Assembly: GCA_947498775.1 (NCBI GenBank)
Contig: CANMLL010000017.1
Location: 1-64,000, forward strand
From: an uncultured Aquimarina sp.
GTDB lineage: Bacteria; Bacteroidota; Bacteroidia; Flavobacteriales; Flavobacteriaceae
Reading direction: 5' to 3'
Length of the DNA stretch: 64,000 nucleotides
Positions 63,361 to 64,000 of this stretch are shown piece by piece (positions within the stretch are counted from its first letter, which is position 1; every line of letters begins with the position of its first letter). Below the pieces are notes generated by a model, which saw nothing but the letters and a program-made list of their open reading frames with translations, was not told where the DNA came from and made no database searches. The position numbers and the translations under genes are program-made.

Positions 63361-64000
63361 ATGAGCAGAACCTTAGTGATCGGAGATATGCATGGTGCAT
63401 TAAAAGCTTTACAACAATTGATTAAAAGAGCCAAAATAACTACTGAAGATACCTTGATCTTTTTAGGAGATTATGTAGACGGATGGAGTCAAAGTGCTGC
63501 ATTGGTTTCATTTTTGATAACTCTTAAAAAAACGCATCGTTGCATATTTATAAGAGGTAATCATGATGACCTTTGTTATACCTGGCTCACCCAAAAAACC
63601 TACAATCCAGAATGGATGATACATGGCGGGCAAGTAACAATAGACTCTTACTCAAAATTATCTCAAGAAGAAATCAATATACATCTTTCTTTTTTTGAAG
63701 ACCTCATCAATTACCATGTAGATGATTATAATCGTCTATTTCTTCACGCTGGATTTTCTAATCTTCATGGTCCCCATCGTGAGTATTTTGACGAAACATT
63801 TTATTGGGATAGAACATTATGGGAAACTGCATTAGCACTTAACCCCGGCATGAAAAAAACTGATCTTATTTACCCCAAACGACTATTGCTTTTTGACGAA
63901 ATTTATATTGGCCATACACCCGTTACCCGAATAGATAAAACAATTCCCGTAAATGCTTCATGTGTTTGGAATATAGATACTGGTGCAGCTTTCAAAGGAC
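63361..64000 (+). CDS. Metallophosphoesterase (Ser/Thr phosphatase type), partial
   Basis: The frame opens MSRTLVIGDMHGALKALQQL and contains the whole calcineurin-like metal set: GDMHG, GDYVDG, GNHDD, the later HAG and GHTP. It is cut by the window end at 213 residues, so the last part is missing. It removes phosphate from proteins or diadenosine tetraphosphate-like substrates. Confidence 0.92.
   Translation, partial: MSRTLVIGDMHGALKALQQLIKRAKITTEDTLIFLGDYVDGWSQSAALVSFLITLKKTHRCIFIRGNHDDLCYTWLTQKTYNPEWMIHGGQVTIDSYSKLSQEEINIHLSFFEDLINYHVDDYNRLFLHAGFSNLHGPHREYFDETFYWDRTLWETALALNPGMKKTDLIYPKRLLLFDEIYIGHTPVTRIDKTIPVNASCVWNIDTGAAFKG

Overview
The window reads as the chromosome of a marine-type flavobacterium (Bacteroidota, Flavobacteriaceae; an Aquimarina-like relative is my guess from protein recall, not a search). 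Grounds: AT-rich DNA, TAnnTTTG-type promoters, a FecI/FecR/TonB-receptor locus, RHS proteins of the DUF6443 type, the Bat (aerotolerance) operon and a typical flavobacterial RecA. No rRNA, tRNA or CRISPR array was seen.

Region 1 (about 1-17300) is accessory DNA. It holds a trypco2-like small protein, GC-richer hairpin-rich non-coding DNA, a DUF433/DUF5615 toxin-antitoxin pair, and a mobile-element core: an AraC-like HTH gene, two tyrosine recombinases (one missing catalytic residues), a Walker-type ATPase and a divergent XRE repressor. Next comes a two-gene RHS locus whose larger protein (about 2170 aa) has calcium-binding repeats, seven 80-residue repeats, an RHS core and a C-terminal GIY-YIG-like nuclease domain. 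It is followed by an overlapping gene that is probably its immunity protein. A frameshifted HTH gene and a prolyl oligopeptidase gene with three lesions mark the right edge.

Region 2 (20-32 kb) is mostly core: recA, a lipoprotein, an ECF sigma factor coupled to an anti-sigma/beta-barrel protein, a PlsC-type acyltransferase, trpS, a candidate structured RNA, a BlaI/BlaR1-like pair with tandem operators, and pheS. At 32-34.4 kb is a scarred toxin-antitoxin site: an antitoxin with a truncated PIN toxin next to an intact DUF4411/ImmA-IrrE pair.

Region 3 (35-43 kb) holds two divergent units: an outer-membrane protein / ATP-grasp ligase / UUP1 (transglutaminase-7TM) operon, and an ECF sigma / FecR / TonB-receptor locus. 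The same 30-bp promoter-like element (GGTAGGGT-N13-CCTGTTATT) lies just upstream of both UUP1 and FecR, pointing away from the sigma gene on either side. I infer that one sigma factor drives both units; this is the most interesting signal in the window.

Region 4 (43-64 kb) carries a RHH/RelE pair, cvpA, two SulP anion transporters around a beta-carbonic anhydrase (probable bicarbonate uptake), a DUF418 membrane protein, and the Bat operon (MoxR, DUF58, BatD-like, BatA, a flavodoxin-like reductase, BatB, BatC, BatD, BatE). It ends with a small membrane protein, an SDR oxidoreductase, a frameshifted four-helix-bundle gene, a Schlafen/AlbA-type protein and a metallophosphoesterase cut by the window end. 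Short palindromic repeats are scattered throughout, two of them inside coding regions.
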